Shown here: positions 45,598-57,652 of the stretch, one piece after another
Layout of the letters: each line of letters begins with the position of its first letter
Position numbering within the stretch: position 1 is the stretch's first letter
NCBI RefSeq assembly: GCF_028583425.1
Contig: NC_072807.1
Location: forward strand, 31,935,001-31,999,000
Direction of reading: 5' to 3'
Source: Eublepharis macularius
Lineage: Eukaryota; Chordata; Lepidosauria; Squamata; Eublepharidae
Length of the DNA stretch: 64,000 bases
Program-made: the position numbers and the translations under genes
The notes under the pieces: model-generated
The model's input: the letters and a program-made list of their open reading frames with translations, nothing else
Told to the model about the DNA's origin: nothing
Databases searched by the model: none

Positions 45598-46603
45598 TAT
45601 GATGATGAATCTTTTTGAATGTGTGTGGTTGTATTGTCTAGCTCTATTCCAAGCATTGTCAAAATGGTTAAAGAATGGCTCATAAAGAATGGATACATTT
45701 TAGTGGTTATTAAGTTAACAGGAGAATACAGGTTGTGCATAAATTCTGTTCGTACAGGTGACTGGTGTACCAGTGCATTTTCTAGGGCTCTGTTCATGTA
45801 GCCCTGGCTTGTTGTATCAGCTGACGAGAAGACTTGTTAGTGTGTGCATGATTCTTCATTCAACTAGGATATTCCTTCATAGGTGTGCATAAAATCCTAA
45901 ACGTGTTCTCAATTGAGAGAAGAAAGACACAGGCATTTAGATACTCTCCTATCCCCAATCCCTGCTGCCATAGGTCTAACTCTACTTACGGCAGTTCATA
46001 AATCATTTATGCAGTGTTCAGTTTGGGATTAGTCCTAGGGGCTGTGTGTGTATATTTTTTCCAGTTTTGTATATTATATGAAATAATCATACTCTATACA
46101 AGTTACTGATACTGGGGCTTTGGGGTTGGGGCAAGTAAAATGTAAATACAGAAACAAAAAGATTGCATGAAGTGGAAACTAATATTACATTACATCCAGT
46201 TGGTTCAGTGAGTGATGTTTCTTTATGAGGAACTGGTAGCTAAGAGCCTTCTAATATACTGCCTGAGAAGGAGTACCCTGCACAGCAAGATCATTTTTCC
46301 TTTGGATATAATTTGATTTTGGCGCCATCTGGTGTCTGAAGTTGTATCAGAGTGAAGAGGGAACAAAGCCTTTGTGAAAAATCCTAGTCTTTGTCCTGCT
46401 TCTTGTTGCTTTGTTGTTGCTGGTGAGTTTGACTTGCTCTCAACTAGTTTAATACCTCCAGTTGTATATTAGTGTGTAAAATGAAACTGATTTATGACCT
46501 TGCATGATTTCAGCTTGGTTCTGGATTTCAGTTTTGCTTATTCTTACCTTTTCTGCCCCCCGCCACATTCTTAACTGTGAATACTTGCATCACTTCTAGA
46601 AGT

Positions 46604-46692
46604 ATTCACATTCAAAAATATGCACAAGATGTTGGGTCACAATTGGTATGCTGCTACTATTCCTCAGCAGCACTTTGCCTGGCTCCCCAAGA
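46604..46692 (+). repeat. Left arm of an ~88-bp inverted repeat
   Basis: Mirrors 47319-47407 with about two or three mismatches (shared GGGTCACAATTGGTATGCTG and ATTCCTCAGCAGCACTTTGC). The arms are ~630 bp apart. Most likely two insertions of one unidentified repeat in opposite orientation. Confidence 0.8.
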
Positions 46693-47318
46693 GTTTTTTT
46701 TTTTTTTAAATCTGGGACTTGAAACTTCCTAAAAAGCACAAGGTTATTAGAGTTTGTCTGTGAGATGATAATTCCACAGCCCATATAAATCATATACGCA
46801 TGAGTTATGTAGAAGAATGTTTGAATGCCTCTTGAGAGACTGTCCACAGCTAGTTTGTAACTACGAGTATTATGTTACAGGTTTTGTATCCTAATCATGG
46901 ATGAGCCCTATAGACTACAATTTCGTCCTTCTTTAATATACTTTATATGAACCAAAACAGTATGCCTCAAAATCAAGTGCAGTGGTACATAAATATTTTA
47001 AAGTGGGGGCATTGGTCCCTTGTCCCTAAGTATTCTGTATATGCAATGGGAAAAGGTAATGGGAAGAATGCATTTGAGAACATGTGTTGCTTTCTTTCCC
47101 TCTTAGTCACAGAAGAAATCAAAGTAATCAGTTAGGGGCTTTGTTTCGGTGAATGGTATTGGAGTAGTAGACACGGGTAGAACATCCTTTATCTAAACAA
47201 ATTCATATTTTAGATGTGGGATGTTTTCTCATGGAATTTAAACCACTGAATGAGTGACACATATGCAGAGTTTAGGGCATTTCGTTTAGGACGATCCTGG
47301 AATCCGAATCAGTCGGAG

Positions 47319-47407
47319 GTCTTGGGGAGCCAGGCAAAGTGCTGCTGAGGAATAGTAGCAGCATACCAATTGTGACCCAACATCTTGCGTATATTTTTGA
47401 ATGTGAG
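47319..47407 (-). repeat. Right arm of an ~88-bp inverted repeat
   Basis: Inverted partner of 46604-46692. The sequence outside the arms is unrelated on both sides. The reverse ORF over it (47309-47494) has no recognisable domain. Confidence 0.8.
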
Positions 47408-47819
47408 GGGTGCCCAAATGCGGTTTGAAAGGATGCAGGCAAAGGCGTTCCTTGACGGGGACTTCATGGATCTTAGCAGCACCTTTCCCACCATTTATAA
47501 GTGTCTTGTTGTTGCCTAACTAGATGGTACAGTGGATAACTGTAACTGGATCTCCTGAGTCTTTATATTCCTCTGGCAGGGAAAGAATAGGAAGGACATC
47601 TTGGCCTAGATGTAACATCTTGATGGGTGTTTGCTTTTCCCTTCCAGGTGCCAGGTATAAGGCTTGGGCATGGTGAGAGGTATGAGTGGAAGGATAAGAG
47701 CCAAAGGATTCTTGCTTCTTTGACTCTTTGCTTGCAGTTGGTGCCTTTAGCTGAATCATGTACTGAATCCTGGACTAAGCCTAGACATTGTTTGTTGGTT
47801 GGTTGATTTATATTAGGGA

Positions 47820-47890
47820 GGGGCTTGCTGTTGTGAACTGCGCTGGGTCCCTTTGGGGGAGAAAAGCAGGATACAAGTATTTAAATAAAA
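47820..47890 (+). mobile_element. LINE 3'-tail fragment
   Basis: GTTGTGAACTGCGCTGGGTCCCTTTGGGGGAGAAAAGCAGGATACAAGTATTTAAATAAA is the common reptile CR1/L2-like 3' end. Confidence 0.55.
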
Positions 47891-48017
47891 TGGAATAGTG
47901 GAGAACTTAGATCAGGGCTGCTTTGCTGAGCGAGGGAGTTTACTCTTCCCCTGTATCCTTTCTCCTGGCCTCTCAGAGGTGCAGTCTCCCCAGAAGAGGG
48001 GGGAAATGCATTCTCCC

Positions 48018-48080
48018 TCTGAGGCGGAGGACATCTTGATGGGTGATTCCCACCCATCAAGATGTCCCCCTTTCCTCAGA
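48018..48080. repeat. Hairpin-forming perfect inverted repeat
   Basis: Arms GGACATCTTGATGGGTG (48029-48045) and CACCCATCAAGATGTCC (48051-48067) are perfect with a 5-nt loop. They are extended by an outer CTCTGAGG/CCTCAGAG pair. Function unknown. Confidence 0.85.
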
Positions 48081-48424
48081 GGAGAAAGACCCTTCACGGT
48101 GAGTATCCAATGGTCCGTTTTCATACCAGTGCAAATAGTACCTCCAGGGGGGCAGCTAACTTTTCCACTTGCAGACTTTTCCAGATGTTAACTCCCCCTC
48201 CTCCAAGAACTACTGTGTTCCTGATTCAAATCAGCATCTTTCCCCTGTGGCTGCTATTCAGTAAAGTTTCAAAAGGCAGAAGGTCTGGTGACAGATCTTC
48301 AATATTTTCACTGTTTTGTATCCTTCATTTTCATTGTGAAAGGTAGCCTGTTCTAACACAATCTGCACACTTAAGCTTACTTGAGGGGAATTTACAGAGA
48401 TCTAAGCACTAGAACTAGTTCAAC

Positions 48425-49060
48425 AGTTATTTATTTATTTACTTATAACATTTCTATGCCACCTTTCCATGCAAATAGGGTTCCCAAGACCATGAACATC
48501 AAAATGTTTAAAACATTAAAACAGCATTTAATATAAGGTATGCAGTAAAATATTTAAACAATTCAATGAAAACATAAACATACAACACACACAATACAGC
48601 CAGAGAGGAGGGCCAATAAGTGTTGCTGGGGGTACAACAAACAAACAAAAGTATTCACCTGCTGGCGTAAGACGATGATAGAGGGAGACAAACGAATCTC
48701 CCTGAAGGGAAGGACTTCCAGAATGTTGGCACCACGACTGAGAAGGCTTTTTCTTTAGTTGCCACCTGTCTAGCATCAGATGATAGGGGCATCTGAAACA
48801 TGGTATCCAAAGAATGGTAGAATGGATGGGTAGGTTCATATGGGAGAAGGTGGTCTTCAGATATGCCAATCCCAAGCCGTATAGGGCCTTGAAGATCAAA
48901 CTCGGCACTTTGAATTGAATCCAGAAGCAAACTGGGAGCCAGTGTAGATGGAACAAGACTAGAGTTATATAGTTCCTACAATCCACTCTGGTCAACCTAC
49001 TAGCTGCAGCATTCTGTACCAACAGTAGCATCTGGACAGTCTTCAAGGGCAATGTTGCAG
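48425..49060 (-). mobile_element. L2/CR1-type LINE fragment with ORF2 C-terminus
   Basis: The reverse ORF at 49052-48528 holds VQNAAASRLTRVD, HWLPVCFWIQFKV and FKALYGLGLAYL, the conserved post-RT region of L2/CR1 ORF2. The AFSVVVPTFWKSFP block is in another frame (near 48720), so the copy is frame-broken. Its 3' tail lies around 48425-48500. Not a host gene. Confidence 0.8.
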
Positions 49061-50204
49061 TTATCTAATCGAGATATTATCAGGCCATTCTCAACATTGG
49101 CAAGATCTTTCCGTCCCAGAAAGGGCCAAAACTGGTAAAAGATAACCTGGCCACAGCTGCCACATGGACACCTTTTGTGTTTGTATTTTTGTCATATATT
49201 GAAAATCTAATATTTTTAAATCCTAAAATAAAACTCTTGACCCTTTTTTCTTGCTGTAACATTTGAAATATACTCATTGTTTTGGTCCCCCCACCCCCGC
49301 TATGTTTCTGTTATTCCTCGTGCAAATGTAAATAGCAGAATTCACAGGATATAGTGTACTAAAGGTTCCAGTTCCAACTGGGTCACTTGATTTGTGCCTA
49401 AGTCTAGTAATTTTTAAAAGAGGGGCTACAATTCCTTCCTTTTGTAGGGTTTTAGTGATCATCAGTATCAGGAAATGCCAAAATGCAATTATATTATACT
49501 GGCAGTCTTGCAAACAGTAATATTAAATCCATTCTGAATCTTTTCACTAGTGATTTTTAATTTCCCAAAACATAAAAGCATGAGCAGGCCAAAACCAGAG
49601 CGCTGTTCCTTTTAACTAACAGCTAAATCAGTCTTGTCTAAAAATTGACAACCTGTATTTAGGTTTCTTGGCACTAATTAAAGAACGTGCTCCTGAGCCA
49701 CCCATACAGAGTTCTCTATTGAAAACCATAATTTCCCTTGTTAAGGAGAAGAGGGAGAGGTTGCACGTTTATCCTGGTATCCTAGGCAATTAGCACTCAA
49801 TCAATGTCATCTGCTTCATTGGTATTATAAAAGGACATCTACCCATAGACAGGGTTTTTTAAAAAAACAACAACAACAACAACTTTGAAGCACTCTGCTT
49901 GTCAAAGAGCTTTCTTTGAAAAAGAGAAGCATGCTGATCTTGTAAATCTATAGCCAGATGGAAAAGGACCAATACTTCCCTTCTCAGGGTACTTGGTTGG
50001 TATGATCTTTGTTTCTTTCAATGAGGATTAGATTTCTTTATATGAGTTTCTTTATTTTTGTGAGATTTTGTCAAATGTCCATATTGTAATAACACACTGG
50101 CTCACAATGAAACATAAGAATCTAACAATCTTGAACAAATTCAGTCTAGTTTTTTCAGCCCATTGGGGTCTCAAAGCAGCCCCCCAAACTATAAACAATA
50201 ACAG
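49061..50204. other. Intron 1, no feature recognised
   Basis: AT-rich. A (CAA)n run at 49867-49882. No other supported feature. Confidence 0.4.
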
Positions 50205-50402
50205 TGTGCATAAAGTGTCATCAAATTGCAACCGACTGGTTTTCAAGGCAAGAGAAGTTCAGAGGTGGTTTGCCGTGGCCTGCCTCTGTGTAGCAACCCT
50301 GGACTTCCTCTTGGTCTCTCATCCAAGTACTAACCAGAGTGGACCCTGCTTAGCTTCTGAGATCAGATGAGGTCAGGCTAGCCTGGGCTATCTAGGTTAT
50401 GG
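50205..50402 (-). mobile_element. 5S rRNA-derived SINE
   Basis: Reverse of 50300-50400 reads as 5S rRNA: GATCTCAGAAGCTAAGCAGGG and TTAGTACTTGGATGAGAGACC. The distal body (AAACCACCTCTGAAC, then TGCCTTGAAAACCAGTCGG) is the common 5S-SINE tail. Too diverged and extended to be a 5S rRNA gene. Confidence 0.85.
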
Positions 50403-51427
50403 TAATAATAACAATACATTTTTAATTTAAAACATTTAATTTAAAACATTAAAACAGCCCATGCACCAAAGCCCTATTATTGGTATCAACTAGTTCCATC
50501 TCAGATAATAGTGGCATTGAATTTAATGCCCCCTTTCAGTGATCAACTCATGTGTGATACTGATAGCAACTTTGGGTTCATAAGGAAGATGGCATCCTGA
50601 ACTGTGAGCGTTTAGTGTTTCAAAGGTTAAACTTGAGTTTAGGCTTGGGGTTAGATCTGATTTGGGGAATTTCCAATTTCTTTCTCCCCTCCCCCAGTGA
50701 AAGAGAACTGTATGGGCAAGAAGGGGAGAGAGATTGTATTGTATTAGGGAGATTGCACTAGAAGAGATATTTAGGTACTTGAATGCATGCCTCTACCCCT
50801 TTTCCTACAGACTCAGTAGTATACTTAGGAGAATATTTTATTATATTTTATCCTATACTTCCTACATTTCATTAATTCTTGACCCTGCTGTTTTTTCATA
50901 ACTCTGAATATATAGTAAAATACTTGCCTAATGAAGACTCACTATTGTGCATCTGACAAAATGGGCTTTAGTTCATGGAAGAGTATGTTGGAATAAAATC
51001 TAAAACCAATAGACTCCTTTTTATTTAAATAAAAGGACTAAGGCTTCAAATCTAAATTTATGCGATGTAAATCCCTCTCAAAACAGGGAGATTGACTACT
51101 TGGGTAAACATACATGAAGTTGGGCTGCTGATAATATTTTAGTTAAAGAGAAGATTTTACTGGATACTCATTTTTTAAAAAAATTAAGAAGGTGGTTTCC
51201 ATACCAATGTATTGCAAAAGGATCCTCAGACTCAAGAGACAAGTTTATTTTTGTTTAACAAAAATGCAAATTTACTTTAAGCACAAATAAGGCTTTTGTT
51301 AGTGATACTTTTTAGGAACTGCAGGGGAGGGGGGATACTGCTTGGTGGAAGATTTAATTATGATGCAGACTGATGCTGGGTTAATTGAAGTCAAGACGAT
51401 ACTGGGTACAGTCAGAGTTATCTAGAG

Positions 51428-51612
51428 CAGGCCTTAGGGTTGCCAGTCTCCAAGTGGAGCCTGAATTATACCTGATCTCCAGACTTCAGCGATCAGTTCC
51501 CTCTGGAGAAAATGGCAGCTTTGGAGGGTGGACTCTATAGCGTTATACCCCACTGAGGTCCTTTCCCAGGATCCAGTCCCAATAATTTCCTAGCCTGGAG
51601 TTAGCAGCCCTT
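51428..51612 (+). mobile_element. TAGGG-family hAT MITE (copy b)
   Basis: Begins TTAGGGTTGCCAGTCTCC and ends near GCAGCCCTTT; shares CTGGAGAAAATGGCAGCTTTGGAGGG with the other copies. No matching duplication seen. Confidence 0.6.
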
Positions 51613-52326
51613 TCATCTTCCTGGAAGGAGCATTTCTATTACGTGTTAGAATGCATGACATTTGAATCTTTGCTTCCTCTGAATGGCTGAAGCATGGTGT
51701 AAATATCTGTAGGTACAGGTGAAATGTTTTTTTTTAGCTGGTGACTTCCTAATTCAGCATGACTCAGTAGGCAACCCTTTCTCCATCTGGGGTCCCTCTT
51801 TCCATCACAAAATTAGTCTCTTCTTGGCTGATACCATTTTGTATTTAGCAGTTCATGAGACTTCACAGCTGCTATGGAAAACTATAATATAATCTGATAT
51901 TTCAGGTTAACTTTTAAAAATCTGAGACATTGCTTATTCATAACCCTCCAATTAGCTATTAATTAATGTCTCAAAGTATATAATAAGATATCATCCTTTG
52001 GAACATGAACGTGGAAAGCTTTGATCTCTTTTTTAAAAAGATCTGTATGATTTGAAGTAAGACGTGTGTTACACAATTTTCTGTATTTATCTAGATACTC
52101 GGGACATGTTCATAGAAGACTTTATATGGTTTCTCCAGCTTCGTGGATCCCTAAATACCCCTTTAGTAGATGATGCCACCACCTAGAGATGATGTTATAT
52201 TAAACGGCAACTGTTATAGGCCCGTCAATTAGTCTTTTCTTGCTATAGTCTGTATGCACATGTGCAATACTGGAAAGGATTCCTCCCTCCTCTTTTCTCC
52301 TTTCTGGTAGCGTGAACTTAAAGTGG

Positions 52327-52535
52327 CCAACATGTGGTGGGAAATTCCTGGAAATTGAGGGGGACGCGCGCACGCAGAGTTTTGGGAGGGAAGGGAGCTC
52401 AGCAGGGATGTGATGCCATACAGTCTAACCTCTGAAGCTTCCACTTTCTCCAGGGGAAACTATCAGTGTTTCCTGGAGATCTGTTGTATCCTGTAGAACT
52501 CCAGGCCTCATGTGGAGGTTGGTAATTCCAACATG
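52327..52535 (-). mobile_element. TAGGG-family hAT MITE (copy c) with 8-bp TSD
   Basis: The element 52335-52527 is flanked by CCAACATG (52327-52334, 52528-52535). Orientation and body as copy a at 4253. Confidence 0.8.
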
Positions 52536-52919
52536 CACATGAGGTAATGGGGAAATTAACTGGAGAAATTACAGAAAGTAAAATAAAACAAGTTTCTTGC
52601 TTACCTCATCAAGACTTCAGTCAGTCCCTGGTTTGGAGATGAAATATCTTTCCCATAGCAGGCATCTGGGCTTGACAAAAGAGTGACAAAAGCTTGATTC
52701 CACCTCTTATTTCAAGGCGTTCTTTAGAAGCGCGCTGAGCTCCCTTTGCGGCCGCTCAGAAAGTGTGGTGTACATTCAGACATCTCACCAAAGAAAGATT
52801 TAATCAATAAACTATTTCCTGAGAACCATTAGTTTCTTTGCACACAGCCCATTTAGTACAGAGTGCAAAAGAACTGGGTATGTGTCGAAAACATTCCTAA
52901 GTGATTATGTATTTTGTGG

Positions 52920-52978
52920 GTGCACAATTTATTTTATTTTATTATTTTCTCATAGAAACCAGGGTGGATTGCAAGTTT
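52920..52978 (-). mobile_element. LINE 3'-tail fragment
   Basis: Reverse of the tail type at 38100-38130 (TTATTTTATTATTTTCTCATAGAAACCAGGGTGGATTGCAAG on +). Confidence 0.45.
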
Positions 52979-55226
52979 AAGTCAACCAGACAAATGTGTA
53001 AGAAAGACTTTATCCCTAATAAAAGTCATCTCCTGAGTTGAACCATTTCTTTTGTCAAACGAAACATCCAGACTCAGCTCCATAGATAGTAATCCACCTT
53101 TAAAATCTACTACCCGTATATCGTATCTAGTATACAGGTTTTTTTGTTCCTTTTTTTTTTTTTTTGGTCTCCATTTTCCACAAAGCACACTTGTGTGCAC
53201 ATGTTCTCTTGTCCAGCTATTTGTCTGTGTCTGTCTGTCCAGGGCTGGATGCTCATTCTTTGAAAAGTTGGAAATTTAAAAAAGCAGGTTTTATGAAGGC
53301 TTTATACTCCCCAGATAAGAGTTACAGAAAACAATATGCAGTGCACAAATCTCATACTTTAAAACACCTTCAGTTCAGCAATTGATAAATAAATATACAA
53401 TTAGAATCCCAAACAACAAGGGACTTGCTGGCTTTGAGAATTGCAGTTCCAGCTGCTTAATTTATTTGAATTGTCAGTCCCCTTGTATAAATTCCTATTG
53501 TATGAAGAAATGGGAGATAATTTAGGTAGAAGAAAGAATTCAGGCTTATAGCCATCAATTTGGTCTTCTATACACTTTAATCTTTCACTCGCGAAAAAGA
53601 GTAATCCTATAATGCCGTCATATGCTTGTATCTAATTCCCCATACATTATATTGTGCCTTTCAACAAAATGTTGGAGTCTGTTTAAAGGGATTTTTGGAG
53701 GGCAAAATTGGTTGTTATTTCTATTGATAGTGAATTTACCCAAAATGACAATAGTACTGGGTGCAAATACTCCACAATATTGGATTCACTTTGCATTAAT
53801 ACTGTTAAGGAAGCCAGAGAAGAGTCTCACCAGCCCATTCTCAATATGTGCTTGCCTTCCTGCCTGCTTGGATTTTTTTATTGCCTTCTCAAGCTTAAGA
53901 CAACTGCTCATCCCTTTCTTTCTTTGATTGCTGTAAAAATCCACCATCATCTCCCATCGTCCTTCTTTGGTTTTCACACTTTTTGTCTGTTGCCAGGTCA
54001 TGTCACATGTATCTGCATAACATTGTAGATACACACCTATTCCTCTTTGGTCTTTTTTGCTAGAAAGCTCTAGGAATCTTCTGATTACTGTAACTTTTTT
54101 CCAAATGACAAGGTATTAACAAGTTGTTTCCTTCCTAAACTCCAGTGCCAAAATCTTCCCTCTCTATTGCTTCATGTGATGCTTCCCATCTCCTTTCATA
54201 ACAGCACAAACTGATTGTTGTCTTTTAAACCTTTGCCTTGCTGTAGCCTACATTTTATCCTCAGTTATTTTTCTTTGCTTTTGCTTTGACTGCTGGCAAC
54301 AAGCTCTCTTGGTTCTCAACTGAATAGACCTGTTCTGTTGTCTACCACCCTGAACCACCCAACATGCAATAGGATCTGGTCCATTCTCTTTTAACTACAG
54401 TTTGTTCTATCCCTCCCTAAACATGCATGGATCATCTCTTCTGTCCTCAAAAGCCCATCAAGAGGCCATTGCTTCAAACTTTTAATATTTGTTCACAGAA
54501 TTGTAGTTGCTCACTGTCTTCCTATCCTGTTTTGATGGGGTTTTTTTGTTTTGTTTCATTGTACCTTGTATTAAGTTTGTTTGGGAAGCAAGATGATAAA
54601 TATGATTTATAAATAATGAATGAACAAATGATACTTTGATAGAAAGCACTACAAGATGTCCATTCAGCAGAATGTGACGTAGGCTGCATTATTTTCTAAC
54701 AACGGTTTTAGCTTCAGACTAGTGAGTGACTACAAGTGTATTACATCTTGCTCCTGGACGTGTCACAGATGGAAATTTTGTGTCTTGTGATATGAATATG
54801 AACTTCAAAATAAGGCATTGAATCAAACCAACCCAGTAGGATTGAAGCACAACTTATACTTGCTTGGAGATAGCTGCTAACAAATTGCCAAAGTTGCTGC
54901 ATGTTTGAGGAGCAGGAAGAGGAGTACTCAGAGCGGACCAAATAAATATTTCAACAGCATATTGAAGCACATCTTACAGAAGTGCTGATGGGATGGTGCC
55001 ACTTTGACGTTAACAACTGGCGACAAGCTCTGTTGGTTCTCAACCGAATAGGCCTGTTCTGTTCAAGAACTGGAATGGTGTTGCACTTTGGTGTTCCCAA
55101 TATGACCAGAGCACGACACTAGAGGCAGAGTTACCATATGGACAATCGCAACTCATTCTGGCACATTCTTACATAATGGTTCTGTGACCATAAGGGCAGA
55201 CTTGGTTTATCACACTTTTAGGTTCT
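52979..55226. other. Intron 1, no gene; one short direct duplication
   Basis: A ~45-bp segment (CAAGCTCTCTTGGTTCTCAAC..., 54296-54341) recurs with a few changes at 55018-55064. ORFs at 53052-54034 are short, overlap on both strands and lack known domains. Confidence 0.45.
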
Positions 55227-55461
55227 AGCATTCTTAGAGTTGCCAGCCTTCAGGTGGTGGCTGGAGATCTCCTGGAATTACAACTAGTCTCCAGGCCACA
55301 GAGATCAGTTCACCTGGAGAAAATAGCTACTTTGAGGGGTGGACTCTATGGAATTATGCCATGCTAAGGTCCTTTCCCTCCCCAAACCCCATTTTCTCCA
55401 GGTTTCACTCCCCAAATCTCCAGGAATTTCCCAACTTGGAGCTGCCAACCGTAAGCATTCT
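55227..55461 (+). mobile_element. TAGGG-family hAT MITE (copy d) with 8-bp TSD
   Basis: The element 55235-55453 begins TAGAGTTGCCAGCC, ends GCTGCCAACCGTA and is flanked by AGCATTCT (55227-55234, 55454-55461). The most complete copy in the window. Confidence 0.85.
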
Positions 55462-55587
55462 GCTTATGGCAGCTTGAGTAAAAATCTTGGGATTTTTGTA
55501 CAGCTGTATTGAGCTATGTCTTAAATCGTTCTGTATCTTTTTTTTAAAAAAAACTTAAAATATGTGAAATAGGAGGGAAGGCAGCAT

Positions 55588-55725
55588 GGTATAGCCTGAT
55601 CTGGCTAGATCTCAGAAGCTAAGCAGGGTCTGTACTTGGATGGGCAATCACCAAAGATAACTGTGCAGAGAAAGCCAATGGCAAACCACCTCTGAATTTA
55701 GGACTATGGAACTACCAGTTTTGCA
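55588..55725 (+). mobile_element. 5S rRNA-derived SINE
   Basis: AGCCTGATCTGGCTAGATCTCAGAAGCTAAGCAGGG... GTACTTGGATGGG follows the 5S rRNA internal promoter region closely. It then continues into the AAAGCCAATGGCAAACCACCTCTG body shared with the other copies. Confidence 0.87.
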
Positions 55726-57472
55726 AATGCAGTGATACAAGTTGGGAGCCCACCATGAATCTCTGGAGGAGAGACCAACTTAGAACTTGCAACCCTAGCC
55801 CCAAATCTTGCCCTCCATAATTTTATAAGCTCCAGACTAGACCAGACTCATTTCTCTGCCCACCCACCCCTTTTTCCTGCAGTGGATGGTCAACATTCCA
55901 TGCCTCCTGGAGTTCTCCTTCAGTTCTTTCCAGGCCATCCCCCCACCCTGGTTAAATTATAAAGTAATATTTTTTCTGCATACCTGGGTCCTCAATATGT
56001 AGAGATTCTTACTTCGTCTGTGGGTGGCCTGGTTTTACTACTTTCATGGTGGGTATGAGGGCCAGCCCACTTCACTGTTCATTACAGTGATAAATCCACA
56101 AACATGCTTCACAATGCTTCTGCAATTAAATTGCTGAGGCAAAAGTGATGATAGTGAAAATATTTGTGCAAGCAGGCTTTCAAAATTCAGAAACCTATTG
56201 TCATATGATAGTACTGTACAACAGAATTCTCTTTTTTAAAAATCTATGCTTGTCCACGAAGAAACATAGCTATTTATATTTTTAACTGTTTGAGAATTCT
56301 AGTTTCTTGTTAGGTTTTGTTTGCAGAGGACCTGGGCTTGCCTAGAAGTAGAGATCAATTATTTTTGTAAAGGTACAGTTATCTCTGAGCCATACAGTTC
56401 TGTCATGAAAATGCATTCAGGTTCAAGTATATTTACAAAGTAGGTTTTTTTTCCTCTTGTAACATGGATGAAGCAATTCTAGGACAAATATAGAAAATAT
56501 TGTGTATTAAACTATTATGTGGAGGATTTAGCCAAATCCCTTTAGCCAAAGGGAGAACTAAGCACATATATTACTCATAAAACCATAAATATTGCCTTGA
56601 TGGATTAGACTATAGCCCATATGGTCCAGTGTTCTAATGGCAATTAGCTAGATTTTGTGGAGTTTTTTAAAATAGGGCATGATAGCAACACCCCCCGCCC
56701 CCCATGTCTGCAAACCATATTTGTTTATCTGTAATGGCTGGAGGTTTCCATTTCCAGACATTTCAAAGCCACCGGGGGCGGGGGGGGGGGATTGCTATAT
56801 CTCATGCTACCTTGGCACATGCATATTGCTTTTTGTCCGCTAAGAAGTTGGAAAAAAATAAAAGTTGAAACAAATAGAAAATAAATTTTGTAGTAAAGCA
56901 AATTGTATTATTTTCCTGGAAACTGTCTTATACAATCACAATAGGGCTAGCAGATTATAAGGCTGTCATAAGAGCTCGGTGAGATACTTTGGAAAGGGAC
57001 AGGGACGACAGACTAGGCTGAGTAGATAAGTTCCTACTGGGAAGTTTGACTTTGCTAAAAATGTCATGTTAAGTACTTACACTTTACACCCAGAAAGGTT
57101 TCATCTATGTAATTTGCTTCCTGCCACTTTTTCAGATTTGCAGCTACCATACCCTATTGTATCTGTATTCATTGAATGCCCTAACTGTTGATTGTGTATT
57201 TTTGTTCTGTGAAATGTCTGAGCTATTGATTATATTATATTCACTTGCACTATGTAATCTTCCTTGGATCTCAGTGAGGAAGGTGGACTATAAATTAACA
57301 ATAAGAATAGCAGCATGTTTAGATATCAAATTTCTTCGTTCTTATTTCACACAGGAAAACATGCTTTAACTAAATGTGTATTTTAGATGTCCCCAACTCA
57401 GTTTTAAGAGATTAAAAATATGAGGTTTAGATGTCATTTTAAACTGTGGCTTATCTCCATCCATTTTCTATG
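55726..57472. other. Intron 1, no feature recognised
   Basis: AT-rich; C- and G-homopolymer runs near 56691-56702 and 56774-56790. No supported gene or repeat. Confidence 0.4.
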
Positions 57473-57652
57473 TTCATAGAAATAGATCCAGAGGAGTTAG
57501 CCGTGTTAGTCTGTAGTAGCAAAATAGAAAAGAGTCCAGTAGCACCTTTAAGACTAACCAACTTTACTGTAGCATAAGCTTTCGAGAATCACAGTTCTCT
57601 TCGTCAGATGCATCATAGATACACAGTTCTCTTTGTCAGATATTCATAGAAA
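57473..57652 (-). mobile_element. Penelope-like fragment with best hammerhead-like motif
   Basis: The insertion 57483-57642 is flanked by TTCATAGAAA (57473-57482, 57643-57652). On the reverse strand, 57611-57572 reads GCAT-CTGACGA-A-GAGAA..TTCTC-GAAA-GCTT-ATGC. This gives stem I of 4 bp, stem II of 5 bp and both conserved boxes of a hammerhead ribozyme, with one extra A before stem II. The downstream end (GTTGGTTAGTCTTAAAGGTGCTACTGG... CTAACACGGCTAACTCCTCTGG) is the family's conserved tail. It sits ~270 bp upstream of NEO1 exon 2. Confidence 0.78.

Noticed and set aside
53622..54034. ORFs on both strands, ~80-106 codons
   Set aside because: Antiparallel overlaps without recognisable content.
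55590..55660. 5S rRNA gene
   Set aside because: Only the internal part is 5S-like and it runs into a SINE body; diverged copies nearby.
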